Source: Streptomyces sp. SCUT-3
Lineage (GTDB): Bacteria > Actinomycetota > Actinomycetes > Streptomycetales > Streptomycetaceae
Reading direction: 5' to 3'
NCBI RefSeq assembly: GCF_014083985.1
Contig: NZ_CP046907.1
Coordinates: 3,944,501 to 4,008,500, forward strand
DNA: 64,000 bases
Positions 9,252 through 19,021 of the stretch are shown here, one piece after another. The notes beneath the pieces were generated by a model. It was not told where the DNA came from and made no database searches. It was given only the letters and a program-made list of their open reading frames with translations. Each line of letters starts with the position of its first letter. Position 1 is the stretch's first letter. The position numbers and the translations under genes were made by a program.

Positions 9252-9563
9252 ATGGCCGGCGGCTTCGTCGCACTTCCGGACGGCAGCGTCGTCGTGGCGC
9301 TCCACCTGCACAGACCCCACCACCGGGACTGGGACGGCTCCCGGGTGCGGGTGATCGTGCACGCGGCTAACAGGCAGCGGGCCCTGACCCGGCTGCGCAA
9401 CCTGGGCTTCCGCTCCGTCCACCTGCGGGGCAACGCCGAACCGCCCACGTCCGACGAGATCACGGCGGTCCTGCACCACCCCGAGGGCCTGGTGTGGAGG
9501 CGTCCGGACGCGGCGGAGACCGACGGCTGGCAGGCGGTCCGGGCCCTGCGCCGCCTCTCCTGA
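9252..9563 (+). CDS. Small conserved hypothetical protein
   Basis: 103 aa. I do not recognise the family. It begins MAGGFVALPDGSVVVALHLHRPHH and contains RVRVIVHAANRQRALTRLRNLGFRSVHLRGN. This suggests a compact mixed alpha/beta fold with a basic helix and no signal peptide, membrane segment or cysteine. GGAG about 9 nt before ATG 9252 supports the start. It follows the RDD terminator and precedes a NADAR gene; no functional link is visible. Normal high-GC codon usage argues that it is real. Confidence 0.65.
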   Translation: MAGGFVALPDGSVVVALHLHRPHHRDWDGSRVRVIVHAANRQRALTRLRNLGFRSVHLRGNAEPPTSDEITAVLHHPEGLVWRRPDAAETDGWQAVRALRRLS

Positions 9564-9578
9564 CACCCCCGCGCCCCC

Positions 9579-9630
9579 GCCCTCCCCGCGCCCCGCGCCC
9601 GCCCTCCCCGCGCCCGCCCTCCCCGCGCCC
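9579..9630. repeat. Tandem 15-bp C-rich repeats
   Basis: The 15-mer GCCCTCCCCGCGCCC occurs exactly at 9579, 9601 and 9616, between the small unknown gene and the NADAR gene. The strand is almost purely pyrimidine plus G, and no coding role is visible. Confidence 0.85.
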
Positions 9631-9707
9631 GCTCGCCCGCCCGCCCCGCCGGGCCGCGGCGGAAAACCGGGGGCGCCGCCGTACCGGGGACCGGCAGGAT
9701 GGCGGGC

Positions 9708-10280
9708 ATGGACGAGCAGGAGGCACCGCTGCGGTCGGTGGAGCAGCTGGTGGCGGCCGTGGGGCGCGGGGAGCGCCTGAAGTACCTCTTCTTCTGGGGG
9801 CACCGGCCGCAGCGCGACGGGAGCGCGGGCGCAGGCTGCCTGAGCCAGTGGTGGCCCGCCCCGTTCCGGGTGGACGGGACGGAGTACGCGACCGCCGAGC
9901 ACTGGATGATGGCCGGCAAGGCGCGGCTCTTCGGCGACGACGGTGCGCTCGCCCGGGTGCTCGGGGCCGCGCATCCGGGGGAGGCCAAGGCGGCCGGGCG
10001 GACCGTGCGGGGGTTCGACGAACAGGTGTGGGTCGAGCGGCGGTTCGAGCTGGTGGTCCGCGGCAACGTGGAGAAGTTCCGCCAGAACCCGGGGATCGGG
10101 GCATTCCTGCTGGGCACGCGGCACCGGGTGCTGGTCGAGGCCAGTCCCGTCGACCGGGTCTGGGGGATCGGGCTCGCCGCCGACGACGAGCGGGCCCGGG
10201 ACCCGGCGAGGTGGCGGGGGCCGAACCTGCTGGGGTTCGCCCTCATGGAGGCGCGCGCCCGGCTGACCGCCCCGGCCTGA
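9708..10280 (+). CDS. NADAR family protein (N-glycosidase-like)
   Basis: 190 aa. NADAR signature: YLFFWGH near residue 27, LSQWWPAPFRVDGTEYATAEHWMMAGKARLF (about 49-79), then HPGEAKAAGR and GNVEKFRQNPGIGAFLLGT. The end is RDPARWRGPNLLGFALMEAR. Members include YbiA/RibX-type N-glycosidases that hydrolyse early riboflavin intermediates, and enzymes that remove ADP-ribose from nucleic-acid bases. Which activity applies here is unknown. ATG 9708 is chosen because CAGGAT (9695-9700) ends 7 nt upstream like a leaderless -10; ATG 9699 in frame is the alternative. Short tandem repeats flank it on both sides. Confidence 0.85.
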   Translation: MDEQEAPLRSVEQLVAAVGRGERLKYLFFWGHRPQRDGSAGAGCLSQWWPAPFRVDGTEYATAEHWMMAGKARLFGDDGALARVLGAAHPGEAKAAGRTVRGFDEQVWVERRFELVVRGNVEKFRQNPGIGAFLLGTRHRVLVEASPVDRVWGIGLAADDERARDPARWRGPNLLGFALMEARARLTAPA

Positions 10281-10314
10281 GGCCGACCGTGCGGGCGGAG
10301 GGCCGTGCGACCGA

Positions 10315-10445
10315 CCCACGGCCCGCGCCCCACGGCCCGCGCCCCACGGCCCACGCCCCACGGCCTCACGGCCCACCGCCTCACGGCTCACCGCCCACGG
10401 GCCTTCCGTCCGCCCGGCGCCCGGCGCCCGGCGCCCGGCGCCCGG
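10315..10445. repeat. Two arrays of short tandem repeats after the NADAR gene
   Basis: From 10315 to about 10393 a degenerate 13-15-bp unit of CCCACGGCCCGCGC type repeats. At 10411-10445 the 7-mer CGCCCGG occurs five times exactly. The arrays lie between converging NADAR and pncA genes and could act as a structured terminator. No coding function is visible. Confidence 0.8.
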
Positions 10446-10460
10446 TGTCCGTGGTCCGGG

Positions 10461-11054
10461 TCAGCCGGCCCGGACGACCGGCGTCCCGCTCAGCTCCACG
10501 CCCGCCCCGCGCAGCTCCTCCAGGGCCCGCTCGGTGGTCCCGGGCGCCACCCCCGCGGTCAGGTCCAGCAGCACGCGGGTGCGGAACCCCTCGCGGGCCG
10601 CGTCCAGCGCGGTGGCGCGCACGCAGTGGTCGGTGGCGATCCCGACGACGTCGACCTCCTCGACCCCGCGCGAGCGCAGCCACTCGGCGAGGCCCGTCCC
10701 GTTCTCCTCGGTGCCCTCGAAGCCGCTGTACGCGGCGGAGTGCGAGCCCTTGTCGAAGACCGCCTCCACGGCGCCGGAGCCCACCGCGGGCGCGAAGCCG
10801 GGGTGGAACTCGGCCCCCTCGGTGCCCGCCACGCAGTGCTCGGGCCAGGAGCGGACGAAGTCGGGTTCGGGGGAGAAGTGCTCCCCGGGGTCGACGTGGT
10901 GGTCGCGGGTGGCGACCACGTGGTCGTAGCCGGGGGCCGCCGCGCCGACCAGGTCGGTGATGCGGGCGGCGACGTCGGCCCCGCCTGCCACGGCCAGACT
11001 GCCGCCCTCGCAGAAGTCGTTCTGTACGTCCACGACGATCAGTGCCCGGTTCAT
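10461..11054 (-). CDS. pncA: Nicotinamidase (isochorismatase-like hydrolase)
   Basis: 197 aa. It hydrolyses nicotinamide to nicotinate for NAD salvage. Catalytic triad visible: D9 (VVDVQNDF), K102 (FDKGSHS) and C144 (TDHCVRAT). The metal-binding region is DHHVDPGEHF (about 51-60) plus WPEHC (about 70-74). It lies directly downstream of pncB on the same strand with a 124-bp gap, so the pair supplies consecutive steps. ATG 11054 is set by the conserved N-terminus MNRALIVVDVQ and an upstream AAAGG-type site. Confidence 0.95.
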   Translation of the reverse strand: MNRALIVVDVQNDFCEGGSLAVAGGADVAARITDLVGAAAPGYDHVVATRDHHVDPGEHFSPEPDFVRSWPEHCVAGTEGAEFHPGFAPAVGSGAVEAVFDKGSHSAAYSGFEGTEENGTGLAEWLRSRGVEEVDVVGIATDHCVRATALDAAREGFRTRVLLDLTAGVAPGTTERALEELRGAGVELSGTPVVRAG

Positions 11055-11178
11055 GGTGAGCCTTTCGTGTCGAAATCGGATCGTGCCGGATCGTGCCGGA
11101 CCATGTCGCACCGGGCCGGACCGCGTCGCGCCGGAGGGACGGGCGGCGCGGGCGGGCCGGCGCGCCCGCCGCCGGTGG

Positions 11179-12549
11179 TCAGGCCGTCTCGGTGGGCAGT
11201 ACCGGTTCCCCCCGCGACAGCTGGGTGGCGGACAGCGGCAGCTGCGCCCGGGCCCGCACGTGCCGGTTCCGGGCGGCGTCCAGCGGCTCACGTCCCACCG
11301 TCTCACCGCGGACCACCAGCGGCACCAGCAGCTGCCGGTCGGCGAGGTCGTCGGGCACCGGCCCGCTGCCGACGACCTCGGCCTCGGCGACCCCGTGCTG
11401 GTCCAGCCGCCGCGCCGCCCACTTGCGCCCGCCCGTGCTGGCCTTGCCGCCCGCCGACCGCTTGGCCACCGGCACCAGCGGGGCGTCGGGGGAGTCGGAG
11501 GCGGCCCTGGCCACCAGCTTGTAGACCATCGAGGAGGTCGGGTGGCCGCTGCCGGTGACCAGCGAGGTGCCCACGCCGTAGGCGTCGACGGGGGCGGCGG
11601 CCAGCGAGGCGATCGCGTACTCGTCCAGGTCGCTGGTGACGGTGATCCTCGTGCCGTGCGCGCCCAGTTCGTCCAGCTGGCGGCGGACCCGGTGGGCCAG
11701 GAGCAGCAGGTCGCCGGAGTCGATGCGCACCGCGCCCAGCTCGGGGCCGGCGACCTCCACGGCGGTGCGCACGGCCTCGGTGAGGTCGTAGGTGTCGACC
11801 AGCAGGGTCGTGCCGCGGCCGAGGGAGTCGACCTGGGCGGTGAAGGCGTCCCGTTCCTCGTCGTGCAGGAGGGTGAAGGCGTGGGCGCTGGTGCCGACGG
11901 TGGGGATGCCGTAGCGGAAGCCGGCGGCCAGGTCGGAGGTGGAGGAGAAGCCGCCGACGTAGGCGGCCCGGGAGGCGGCGACCGCGGCCAGTTCGTGGGT
12001 GCGCCGGGCGCCCATCTCGATCAGCGGGCGGCCGCCGGCGGCCACGGCCATCCGGGAGGCCGCGGCGGCGATCGCGGAGTCGTGGTTGAGCACGGACAGG
12101 ATCACGGTCTCCAGGAGCACCGCCTCGGCGAAGGTGCCCTCGACGCGCAGGACGGGGGAGCCGGGGAAGTACACCTCGCCCTCGGGGTAGCCGAGGATGT
12201 CGCCGCGGAAGCGGTAGCCGGCCAGCCAGTCCAGGGTGGGCCGGTCGACGACCCGCTGCCGTTCCAGGAAGGCCAGGGCCGCGTCGTCGAAGCGGAAGTT
12301 CTCCACCGCGTCCAGGACCCGTCCGGTGCCGGCGACCACCCCGTAGCGGCGGCCCTCGGGCAGGCGGCGGGTGAAGACCTCGAACACCGACCGGCGGTGC
12401 GCCGCTCCGCTGCGCAGGGCGGCCTGAACCATCGTCAGTTCGTAGTGGTCGGTGAACAGGGCCGTGGACGGCACGGTGACGGGGAGCCCGAGGGCGGAGC
12501 CGGTCTCGTGGGCCAGGCCGTCTGCTGCGGGAGTGCTCTTGCTGTCCAT
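11179..12549 (-). CDS. pncB: Nicotinate phosphoribosyltransferase
   Basis: 456 aa, typical for the bacterial NAPRTase. It forms nicotinate mononucleotide from nicotinate and PRPP. Landmarks are [14 protein letters not shown] near residue 25, [37 protein letters not shown], the active-site segment [26 protein letters not shown] (cut here to its H-E-L core), [10 protein letters not shown] and the end GEPVLPTE. It is divergent from clpS and upstream of pncA. The long frame extends past ATG 12549, but the upstream residues are not family-like. Confidence 0.95.
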   Translation of the reverse strand: MDSKSTPAADGLAHETGSALGLPVTVPSTALFTDHYELTMVQAALRSGAAHRRSVFEVFTRRLPEGRRYGVVAGTGRVLDAVENFRFDDAALAFLERQRVVDRPTLDWLAGYRFRGDILGYPEGEVYFPGSPVLRVEGTFAEAVLLETVILSVLNHDSAIAAAASRMAVAAGGRPLIEMGARRTHELAAVAASRAAYVGGFSSTSDLAAGFRYGIPTVGTSAHAFTLLHDEERDAFTAQVDSLGRGTTLLVDTYDLTEAVRTAVEVAGPELGAVRIDSGDLLLLAHRVRRQLDELGAHGTRITVTSDLDEYAIASLAAAPVDAYGVGTSLVTGSGHPTSSMVYKLVARAASDSPDAPLVPVAKRSAGGKASTGGRKWAARRLDQHGVAEAEVVGSGPVPDDLADRQLLVPLVVRGETVGREPLDAARNRHVRARAQLPLSATQLSRGEPVLPTETA

Positions 12550-12573
12550 GGAGGGGATACTACCCCCCCATAG

Positions 12574-12586
12574 CGTCAAAGTGACG
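12574..12586. promoter_or_regulatory. Small inverted repeat in the pncB-clpS divergent interval
   Basis: CGTCA-AAG-TGACG, 25 bp upstream of the pncB start and 82 bp upstream of clpS. It could be an operator for NAD-salvage control. No known NrtR/NiaR-type box is recognisable. Confidence 0.3.
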
Positions 12587-12667
12587 ATTTCTGTTCGGGT
12601 AGGGGATCCGGTGCGCGACCCGCCGGGCCGGGGACCCGGATCGCCTCCCGAATCCGGCAGTGGCAGC

Positions 12668-12967
12668 ATGGGGGGCGTGAGTGTCGCACCCGTGGAGATC
12701 GAGCGCCCCGAGGCCGGCGAGGCGCCGTCCTCCGACGTCCCCTGGATCACCCTCGTGCACAACGACCCGGTGAACCTGATGAGTTACGTCACCTACGTCT
12801 TCCGGACCTACTTCGGGTACCCGAAGGAGAAGGCCGAGAAGCTCATGCTGGACGTGCACCACAAGGGTCGCGCGGTGGTCTCCAGCGGCTCCCGCGAGGA
12901 GATGGAGCGGGACGTCCAGGCCATGCACGGCTACGGACTGTGGGCCACCCTGCAGCAGGACCGCTGA
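12668..12967 (+). CDS. clpS: ATP-dependent Clp protease adaptor ClpS
   Basis: 99 aa. It binds N-degron substrates and the ClpA/ClpC N-domain. ClpS core: [20 protein letters not shown] (about 28-47), then [33 protein letters not shown], and a final GLWATLQQD. The N-end-rule pocket is represented by the N-D-P, M (here LM) and H (HHKG) positions. Start ATG 12668 or GTG 12677 (MSVAPVEI); neither has a convincing ribosome-binding site. The next gene encodes DUF2017, the usual neighbour of clpS in actinomycetes. Confidence 0.95.
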   Translation: MGGVSVAPVEIERPEAGEAPSSDVPWITLVHNDPVNLMSYVTYVFRTYFGYPKEKAEKLMLDVHHKGRAVVSSGSREEMERDVQAMHGYGLWATLQQDR

Positions 12968-13089
12968 CCGTCCGCCCGCCCCGCCCGGCAGGCCCCGCCC
13001 CGCACCCCCGTCCCGTCCGCACCCCGCCCGGCAGGCCCGCCCGCCGGATTCCCGCAACCGCCCCCGCACCAGGGAGAGTCACAGGCCCC

Positions 13090-13674
13090 ATGGCCGGATA
13101 CTTCGAAGCCGCCCCCGACGGAGCCGCCGTGATCGCCCTGGACGAGGTGGAGGTCTCCATCCTGCGCAGCCTCGCCGTCCAGCTGCTGGAGCTGATCGGG
13201 CCGGGCCGGGAGCACGAGGAGGGCGCCGATCCGCTGGCGGCGCTCTTTGCCGAGGGGCCGAGCAGCCCGCCGTCCGACCCGGCGCTGGCCCGCCTCTTCC
13301 CGGACGCGTACGTCGACCCGCAGGCCGGTGACGCCGCCGGCCGCGAGGCGCGGGAGGCGTCCGCGGAGTTCCGCCGCTACACCGAGAACGACCTGCGGGC
13401 GCGCAAGCGCGAGGACGCGCTGGCCGTGGTCCGGGACCTGGACGGGCTGGAGCCGTCCGGGGGCGGCGCGGTCCTGCGGGTGGCCGGGGACGACGCGCGG
13501 CACTGGCTCGGCACCCTCAACGACCTCCGGCTGACCATCGGCTCCCGGCTCGGGGTGACCGAGGACGACGAAGAGCTGTACCGGCTGCCGGACACCGACC
13601 CCCGCAAGCCCCTGGTGATGGCCTACCTGTGGCTGGGCGGCCTCCAGGAGAGCCTGCTGGAGACCCTGATGTGA
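13090..13674 (+). CDS. DUF2017 family protein
   Basis: 194 aa. Begins MAGYFEAAPDGAAVIALDEVEVSILRSL, contains LFPDAYVDPQAGDAAG and FRRYTENDLRARKREDA, and ends ELYRLPDTDPRKPLVMAYLWLGGLQESLLETLM. This is the conserved actinobacterial protein encoded next to clpS, of unknown function. It is largely alpha-helical by composition and cytoplasmic, with no membrane segment. The gap to clpS is 122 bp; AGGGAGAG about 13 nt upstream fits ATG 13090. Possible co-function with ClpS/ClpCP is inferred from linkage only. Confidence 0.85.
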   Translation: MAGYFEAAPDGAAVIALDEVEVSILRSLAVQLLELIGPGREHEEGADPLAALFAEGPSSPPSDPALARLFPDAYVDPQAGDAAGREAREASAEFRRYTENDLRARKREDALAVVRDLDGLEPSGGGAVLRVAGDDARHWLGTLNDLRLTIGSRLGVTEDDEELYRLPDTDPRKPLVMAYLWLGGLQESLLETLM

Positions 13675-13690
13675 CCACGTTGTGGTCACA
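13670..13690. promoter_or_regulatory. Perfect 9-bp inverted repeat over the DUF2017 stop codon
   Basis: TGTGACCAC-GTT-GTGGTCACA contains the TGA at 13672-13674. It could be a short terminator stem or an operator. A second, imperfect repeat, GTGACCTC-GATTT-GAGGTTAC, follows at 13726-13746. Confidence 0.5.
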
Positions 13691-14006
13691 AGGTGTTCAT
13701 GGTGTGACGCCGGGGTGATCTCGTGGTGACCTCGATTTGAGGTTACTTTGAGCTACTGACTCGTAGTCGGAAAGCGGTTTCCCTGTTTCGGATAACGGTC
13801 ACACCCCGTTGAGCTGCGGTTTTCCGGAGGTTCGGAGCTCGGTTTTTATTGCGTGCTACACGCATCGGTCGCCATCGGTAGCTCTCAGTGGTAGGAATTC
13901 CCGAACCCGATTCCGGCCCTTTGTGTTCGGTTCTCAAACAGTGGCGCTCGACCGTCCGACGCAACCGACTCCAGCTGCTCGTGCAGCGTGCGATCCAGAG
14001 GACTCC
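13691..14006. other. Long AT-richer leader of the AGCS symporter gene
   Basis: About 316 bp with no gene. Besides the repeat at 13726-13746 it holds TGCGTG-CTA-CACGCA (13850-13864, 6-bp arms) after a TTTTTATT tract, and the direct repeat CATCGGT (13863-13869 and 13874-13880). The length and lower GC suggest the promoter and a structured 5' leader. I could not fit a known riboswitch. Confidence 0.45.
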
Positions 14007-15542
14007 ATGGCTTCGATCGACTCATTCACCGCAAGCGTCGAAAGCACCGTCAACGGCTTCTTCGACCCCGCCTCGACCTTCATGACGGGCTTGATCTTCG
14101 CCGAGGTCACCGTCTTCGGCGTGAGCTTCCCGTGGATCGTCGCCTGGCTGGTGGTCGCGGGTGCGGTGTTCTCCCTCGTCTTCGGCTTCGTCCAGGTCCA
14201 CAAGATCAAGCTTGCCGCCGACCTGGTGCGGGGCAAGCACGACGAGGGAGGCCCGGGCGAGGTCAACCACTTTCAGGCGCTCACCTCGGCGGTCTCCGGG
14301 ACCGTCGGACTGGGCAACATCGCCGGTGTGGCCGTCGCGGTCACCATCGGCGGCCCCGGGGCCACGTTCTGGATGATCCTGTGCGGCCTGCTCGGCATGG
14401 CCACCAAGTTCGTCGAATGCACCCTGGGCGTGAAGTACCGCGAGGAGCACGAGGACGGCACCGTCTCCGGCGGGCCCATGCACTACCTGCGCAAGGGCCT
14501 GGCCGAGCGGGGCCTGGGCGGCCTCGGCAAGGTCCTCGCCGTGCTCGCCTCCGTCTGCCTGCTGTTCTTCGGCCTGTTCGGCGGCAACATGTTCCAGTCG
14601 AACCAGAGCTACGCCCTGCTGAAGTCGGTCACCGGCGGCGACAACGGCCTGCTCGGCTCGTCCGCCGGCGCCCTGGGCTTCGGCCTGCTGATCGCGGCGT
14701 TCGCCGCCCTGGTGCTGATCGGCGGCATGCGCTCGATCGGCCAGGTCACCAGCCGCCTCGTCCCGGCCATGGCCGGGGTCTACATCGTCGCCTGCCTCGT
14801 CGTCATCCTGGTGAACATCACGCACCTGCCCGCGGCCTTCGCCGAGATCGTCGAGGGCGCCTTCGCCCCCCGGGGCGTGGCCGGCGGCATGATCGGCGTG
14901 CTCATCATCGGCTTCCAGCGCGCCGCCTTCTCCAACGAGGCCGGCCTGGGCTCGGCGCCCATCGCGCACTCCGCCGTGAAGACCCGGCACCCGGTCACCG
15001 AGGGACTGGTGTCCATGCTGGAGCCGTTCATCGACACCGTCGTCATCTGCACGATGACCGCGCTGACCATCGTCATCGCCTCCACCCCCAGCTGGCACAA
15101 GGCCCGCGAGGTCGCGGCCGAGACCGGTGCCTCCCCGGAGGGCGTGACCCTCACCTCGGACGCCTTCGCCACCGTGATGCCCTGGTTCCCCTACGTCCTG
15201 ACCGTCGCGGTGCTGCTGTTCGCCTTCTCGACGATCATCACCTGGGGCTACTACGGCCTGAAGGCGTGGACCCACCTCTTCGGCCGCAGCCGGGCCAGCG
15301 AGACGACCTTCAAGGTCGTCTACTGCCTCTTCACCGTCCTCGGTGCGATGCTCACCCTCGGCGCCCTGCTCAACCTCGCCGACGCGGTGCTCTTCGCCCT
15401 CGCGGTCGTCAACATCGTCGGCCTCTACCTGCTCGCCCCGGTGGTCAAGAAGGAACTCGCCTCCTTCCTCGCCCACCTGCGGCACAAGGAGGCCCGGCGA
15501 AAGGACGCCCCGCAGGAGGCCCCGGAGCCCGAGGCCGTCTGA
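14007..15542 (+). CDS. Sodium:alanine/glycine symporter (AGCS family)
   Basis: 511 aa, about 10-11 hydrophobic segments. It imports small neutral amino acids with Na+. AGCS motifs: SAVSGTVGLGNIAGVAVAVT and GGPGATFWMILCGLLGMATKFVEC (about 91-135), VSGGPMHYLRKGL, GFQRAAFSNEAGLGSAPIAH (about 300-320), and a late FAFSTIITWGYYG. ATG 14007 has AGAGGA-type spacing upstream. A strong hairpin at 15588-15619 ends the unit. Substrate choice between alanine and glycine cannot be read from sequence. Confidence 0.93.
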   Translation: MASIDSFTASVESTVNGFFDPASTFMTGLIFAEVTVFGVSFPWIVAWLVVAGAVFSLVFGFVQVHKIKLAADLVRGKHDEGGPGEVNHFQALTSAVSGTVGLGNIAGVAVAVTIGGPGATFWMILCGLLGMATKFVECTLGVKYREEHEDGTVSGGPMHYLRKGLAERGLGGLGKVLAVLASVCLLFFGLFGGNMFQSNQSYALLKSVTGGDNGLLGSSAGALGFGLLIAAFAALVLIGGMRSIGQVTSRLVPAMAGVYIVACLVVILVNITHLPAAFAEIVEGAFAPRGVAGGMIGVLIIGFQRAAFSNEAGLGSAPIAHSAVKTRHPVTEGLVSMLEPFIDTVVICTMTALTIVIASTPSWHKAREVAAETGASPEGVTLTSDAFATVMPWFPYVLTVAVLLFAFSTIITWGYYGLKAWTHLFGRSRASETTFKVVYCLFTVLGAMLTLGALLNLADAVLFALAVVNIVGLYLLAPVVKKELASFLAHLRHKEARRKDAPQEAPEPEAV

Positions 15543-15587
15543 GCCGGCTCGCGGACGACTTCCCCGCCCGCCCCGCGGGCGCGGCCC

Positions 15588-15619
15588 AGGAGGCCCCCGG
15601 ACACGTCCGGGGGCCTCCT
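15588..15619 (+). terminator. Strong hairpin terminator after the AGCS gene
   Basis: A 15-bp perfect stem (15588-15602 with 15605-15619) and a 2-nt loop. It sits 45 bp after the stop and immediately before the next promoter. Confidence 0.85.
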
Positions 15620-15622
15620 GCT

Positions 15623-15628
15623 TATGCT
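15623..15628 (+). promoter_or_regulatory. Candidate leaderless -10 box (JAMM protease)
   Basis: TATGCT ends 7 nt before ATG 15636, directly behind the upstream terminator. This favours ATG 15636 over the in-frame ATG 15624, which lies inside the box. Confidence 0.5.
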
Positions 15629-15635
15629 CTCCCTC

Positions 15636-16064
15636 ATGCTGACCATCACCCGGGCCCTGCACGACCAGATCGTCGCCCACTCGCGGGCGGACCACCCCGA
15701 CGAGGCCTGCGGAGTGATCGCGGGCCCGGCCGGCACCGGCCGCCCCGAGCGCTTCGTCCCCATGCTGAACGCGGCCCGCTCGCCCACGTTCTACGAGTTC
15801 GACTCCACCGACCTGCTCAAGCTCTACCGCGAGATGGACGACCGCGACGAGGAACCCGTCGTGATCTACCACTCGCACACCGCCACCGAGGCCTACCCCT
15901 CGCGCACCGACGTCTCCTACGCCAACGAGCCCGGAGCGCACTACGTGCTCGTCTCCACCGCCGACTGCGGCAACGGCGAGGGCCCCTTCCAGTTCCGCTC
16001 GTTCCGCATTGTGGACGGCGAGATCACCGAGGAAGAGGTCGAAATCGTGGAGTCCTACGGCTGA
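15636..16064 (+). CDS. JAMM/M67 metallopeptidase, Mec-like
   Basis: 142 aa. Zinc JAMM motif complete: E23 (DEACGV), then H79-x-H81 (YHSHTATEAYP), S89 and D92 (SRTD). In Mycobacterium tuberculosis the homologue Mec cleaves CysO-cysteine to release cysteine. The same family trims residues after the Gly-Gly of sulfur-carrier proteins. Here it is followed by cysO and cysM, with a leader-peptide ORF between, so a cysteine-biosynthetic role is well supported by context. It may both mature CysO and hydrolyse the CysO-Cys product. Confidence 0.92.
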   Translation: MLTITRALHDQIVAHSRADHPDEACGVIAGPAGTGRPERFVPMLNAARSPTFYEFDSTDLLKLYREMDDRDEEPVVIYHSHTATEAYPSRTDVSYANEPGAHYVLVSTADCGNGEGPFQFRSFRIVDGEITEEEVEIVESYG

Positions 16065-16097
16065 ACGGACCGGCGTCCGCACGGCCGTCCGCATACT

Positions 16098-16111
16098 GGG
16101 ACGGCCGTCCC
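16098..16111. promoter_or_regulatory. Perfect 14-bp palindrome before the leader-peptide promoter
   Basis: GGGACGGCCGTCCC, 20 bp upstream of the -10-like TACGAT. It might be a regulator site or part of a hairpin ending the JAMM gene transcript. A related ACGGCCGTCC lies just upstream. Confidence 0.4.
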
Positions 16112-16131
16112 GGCCGTTCACCGGGAATCGT

Positions 16132-16137
16132 TACGAT
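16132..16137 (+). promoter_or_regulatory. Candidate leaderless -10 box (leader peptide)
   Basis: TACGAT ends exactly 6 nt before ATG 16144, so the leader-peptide ORF would begin at the transcript's 5' end. No -35 consensus is seen. Confidence 0.55.
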
Positions 16138-16143
16138 GAGCCC

Positions 16144-17605
<1,462 letters not shown>

Positions 17606-17621
17606 GGCCCGACGGGACCGC

Positions 17622-17690
17622 CCGCGGGGCCGTCCGCACACCGCCCGCCCGGCGTCCGCGCCGGACGGAACGGCGCGGACGGCCCCGCGG
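17622..17690 (+). terminator. Terminator hairpin after cysM
   Basis: Perfect 16-bp arms, 17622-17637 with 17675-17690. The 37-nt loop can itself fold as GGCGTCCG with CGGACG-type pairing. It begins 17 bp after the cysM stop. Confidence 0.7.
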
Positions 17691-17714
17691 CCTTTCCGGC
17701 CCCGCGGCCTTTCC
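17681..17714. repeat. 17-bp tandem repeat, two copies
   Basis: GGCCCCGCGGCCTTTCC occurs twice in direct tandem at 17681-17697 and 17698-17714. The first copy overlaps the right arm of the cysM terminator. Confidence 0.85.
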
Positions 17715-18122
17715 GGCCTCGCGTCCCCGCCCCCTTCCGGGCCCCGTGCCCTGCCCCTTCCCGGGCCCCGCGCGCCCTCCGTCCCCCTGCCTTTTCCGGC
17801 GGCCCCGCGGGCGCCGCGCCGCCCCCCGGCGCCCGCGCCGCACCCCGCGCCCCCGCAGCCCGCCCGTACTGGTGATTCCAACCACAACAGGCCTCCCGGG
17901 CAGAGGCAGTGCCCGCGCCCAGCCTTACTCTCGTCAGACAATGGCGGCACGCACCCACCGCCATCGACGGACCCGGCCTCCGAGCCCGAAGTGGCCGCCC
18001 GGCCCCCGCCCCGCGGACCCGGGCACCGGCGGCGCGCCCGAGGACGTGCCGCTGCCGGGGTGTGCGTCCCCTGTCCGCTCCCACCGCATGACCCCCGGAC
18101 CCACCCCTGGAGGTTCCTGCAC

Positions 18123-18878
18123 ATGAAGCTCACCGTCGTCGGCTGCTCGGGGTCGTTCCCCTCCGCGGACTCGGCCTGCTCGAGCTACCTCGTAGAGGCC
18201 GACGGCTTTCGGATGCTGCTCGACATGGGCAACGGCGCCCTCGGCGAACTGCAGCGACACTGCGGTCTGTACGACCTCGACGCGGTGGTCCTCAGCCACC
18301 TGCACGCGGACCACTGCATCGACATGTGCAACTACTGGGTCGTCCGCTACTACCCGCCGGACAGGGCCATCGGCCCGCGCCTGCCGGTCTACGGCCCCGA
18401 GGGCACCGAGCAGCGGCTGGCCACCGCCTACGGCGGCGACCTGCCGTCGGACAAGGCGATGAGCGAGGTCTTCGACTTCCGCACCCTCACCCCCGGCCGC
18501 TTCCGGATCGGGCCGTTCACGGTGGAGGCCGACCTGGTCAGCCACCCGGTGGAGGCGTTCGGCCTGCGCGTGGAGCACGGCGGCCGGACGCTGACCTACT
18601 CCGGGGACACCGGCCCGTGCGAGGCGCTGGACGTCCTCGCCCGCGACGCCGACCTGTTCCTGTGCGAGGCCTCCTTCACCCACGGCAAGGAGGACATCCC
18701 CGACCTGCACCTGAACGGCCGTGAGGCCGGGCAGGCCGCCGAGCGCGCCGGGGCCTCCCGCCTGGTCCTCACCCACATCCCGCCGTGGACCGACCCGAAG
18801 ACGGCCGAGCGCGACGCGAGGACGGCCTACGCCGGCCCGCTGGAGCTGGCCAGGGCCGGCGCGGTGTACGAGGTGTAG
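18123..18878 (+). CDS. MBL-fold metallo-hydrolase
   Basis: 251 aa. Metallo-beta-lactamase fold of the RNase Z-like/lactonase type. The metal motif SHLHADH gives H59, H61, D63 and H64. VSHPVEAFGLRVE supplies a further His, YSGDTGPCEAL the bridging Asp, and LTHIPPW the last His. The first strand is MKLTVVGCSGSFPSADSACSS. GGAGG 10 nt upstream fits ATG 18123. The substrate is not predictable. It is not a full-length RNase Z, since no exosite arm is obvious. Confidence 0.88.
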   Translation: MKLTVVGCSGSFPSADSACSSYLVEADGFRMLLDMGNGALGELQRHCGLYDLDAVVLSHLHADHCIDMCNYWVVRYYPPDRAIGPRLPVYGPEGTEQRLATAYGGDLPSDKAMSEVFDFRTLTPGRFRIGPFTVEADLVSHPVEAFGLRVEHGGRTLTYSGDTGPCEALDVLARDADLFLCEASFTHGKEDIPDLHLNGREAGQAAERAGASRLVLTHIPPWTDPKTAERDARTAYAGPLELARAGAVYEV

Positions 18879-19021
18879 TCCGCGGCCCGCGCACCCGGCG
18901 TCCGCACCCGCGCGCCCCGCGGGAACTTCTGTTCGAAAAATGTCACCACTCGCGAAGTTGTCCGAACGCTGGGTTAACGTGTTCATACGGGCCGATAGGC
19001 CGCAGAACAGGAGTTACGGAC

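Larger units (their letters stand above)
17606..18122. other. 517-bp non-coding interval after cysM
   Basis: Holds the long hairpin at 17622-17690, a 17-bp tandem repeat at 17681-17714, then about 150 bp of C-rich sequence. A TANNNT-type TACTCT (17926-17931) may be the promoter of the following hydrolase. A 61-codon frame from ATG 17941 to 18126 overlaps the hydrolase start and has low-complexity translation; I do not call it a gene. Confidence 0.6.

Noticed and set aside
9579-10445. CRISPR-like array around the NADAR gene
   Set aside because: The repeats are 7-15 bp, contiguous and without unique spacers, and there are no cas genes; the Cas4-like nuclease at 61.5 kb is unrelated to any array in the window.
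13670-13690. CRP-type site TGTGA...TCACA
   Set aside because: The half sites are separated by 11 nt, not 6, so it does not match the CRP consensus.
13850-13960. Possible glycine riboswitch upstream of the AGCS symporter
   Set aside because: A CTCTCAG-like stretch occurs near 13881, but the conserved GCCGAAGG-type and GGACAGAG segments are absent and no paired P1 could be found.
17941-18126. 61-codon ORF with a TACTCT box upstream
   Set aside because: Low-complexity Pro/Arg translation overlapping the MBL-hydrolase start; the box more likely drives the hydrolase.
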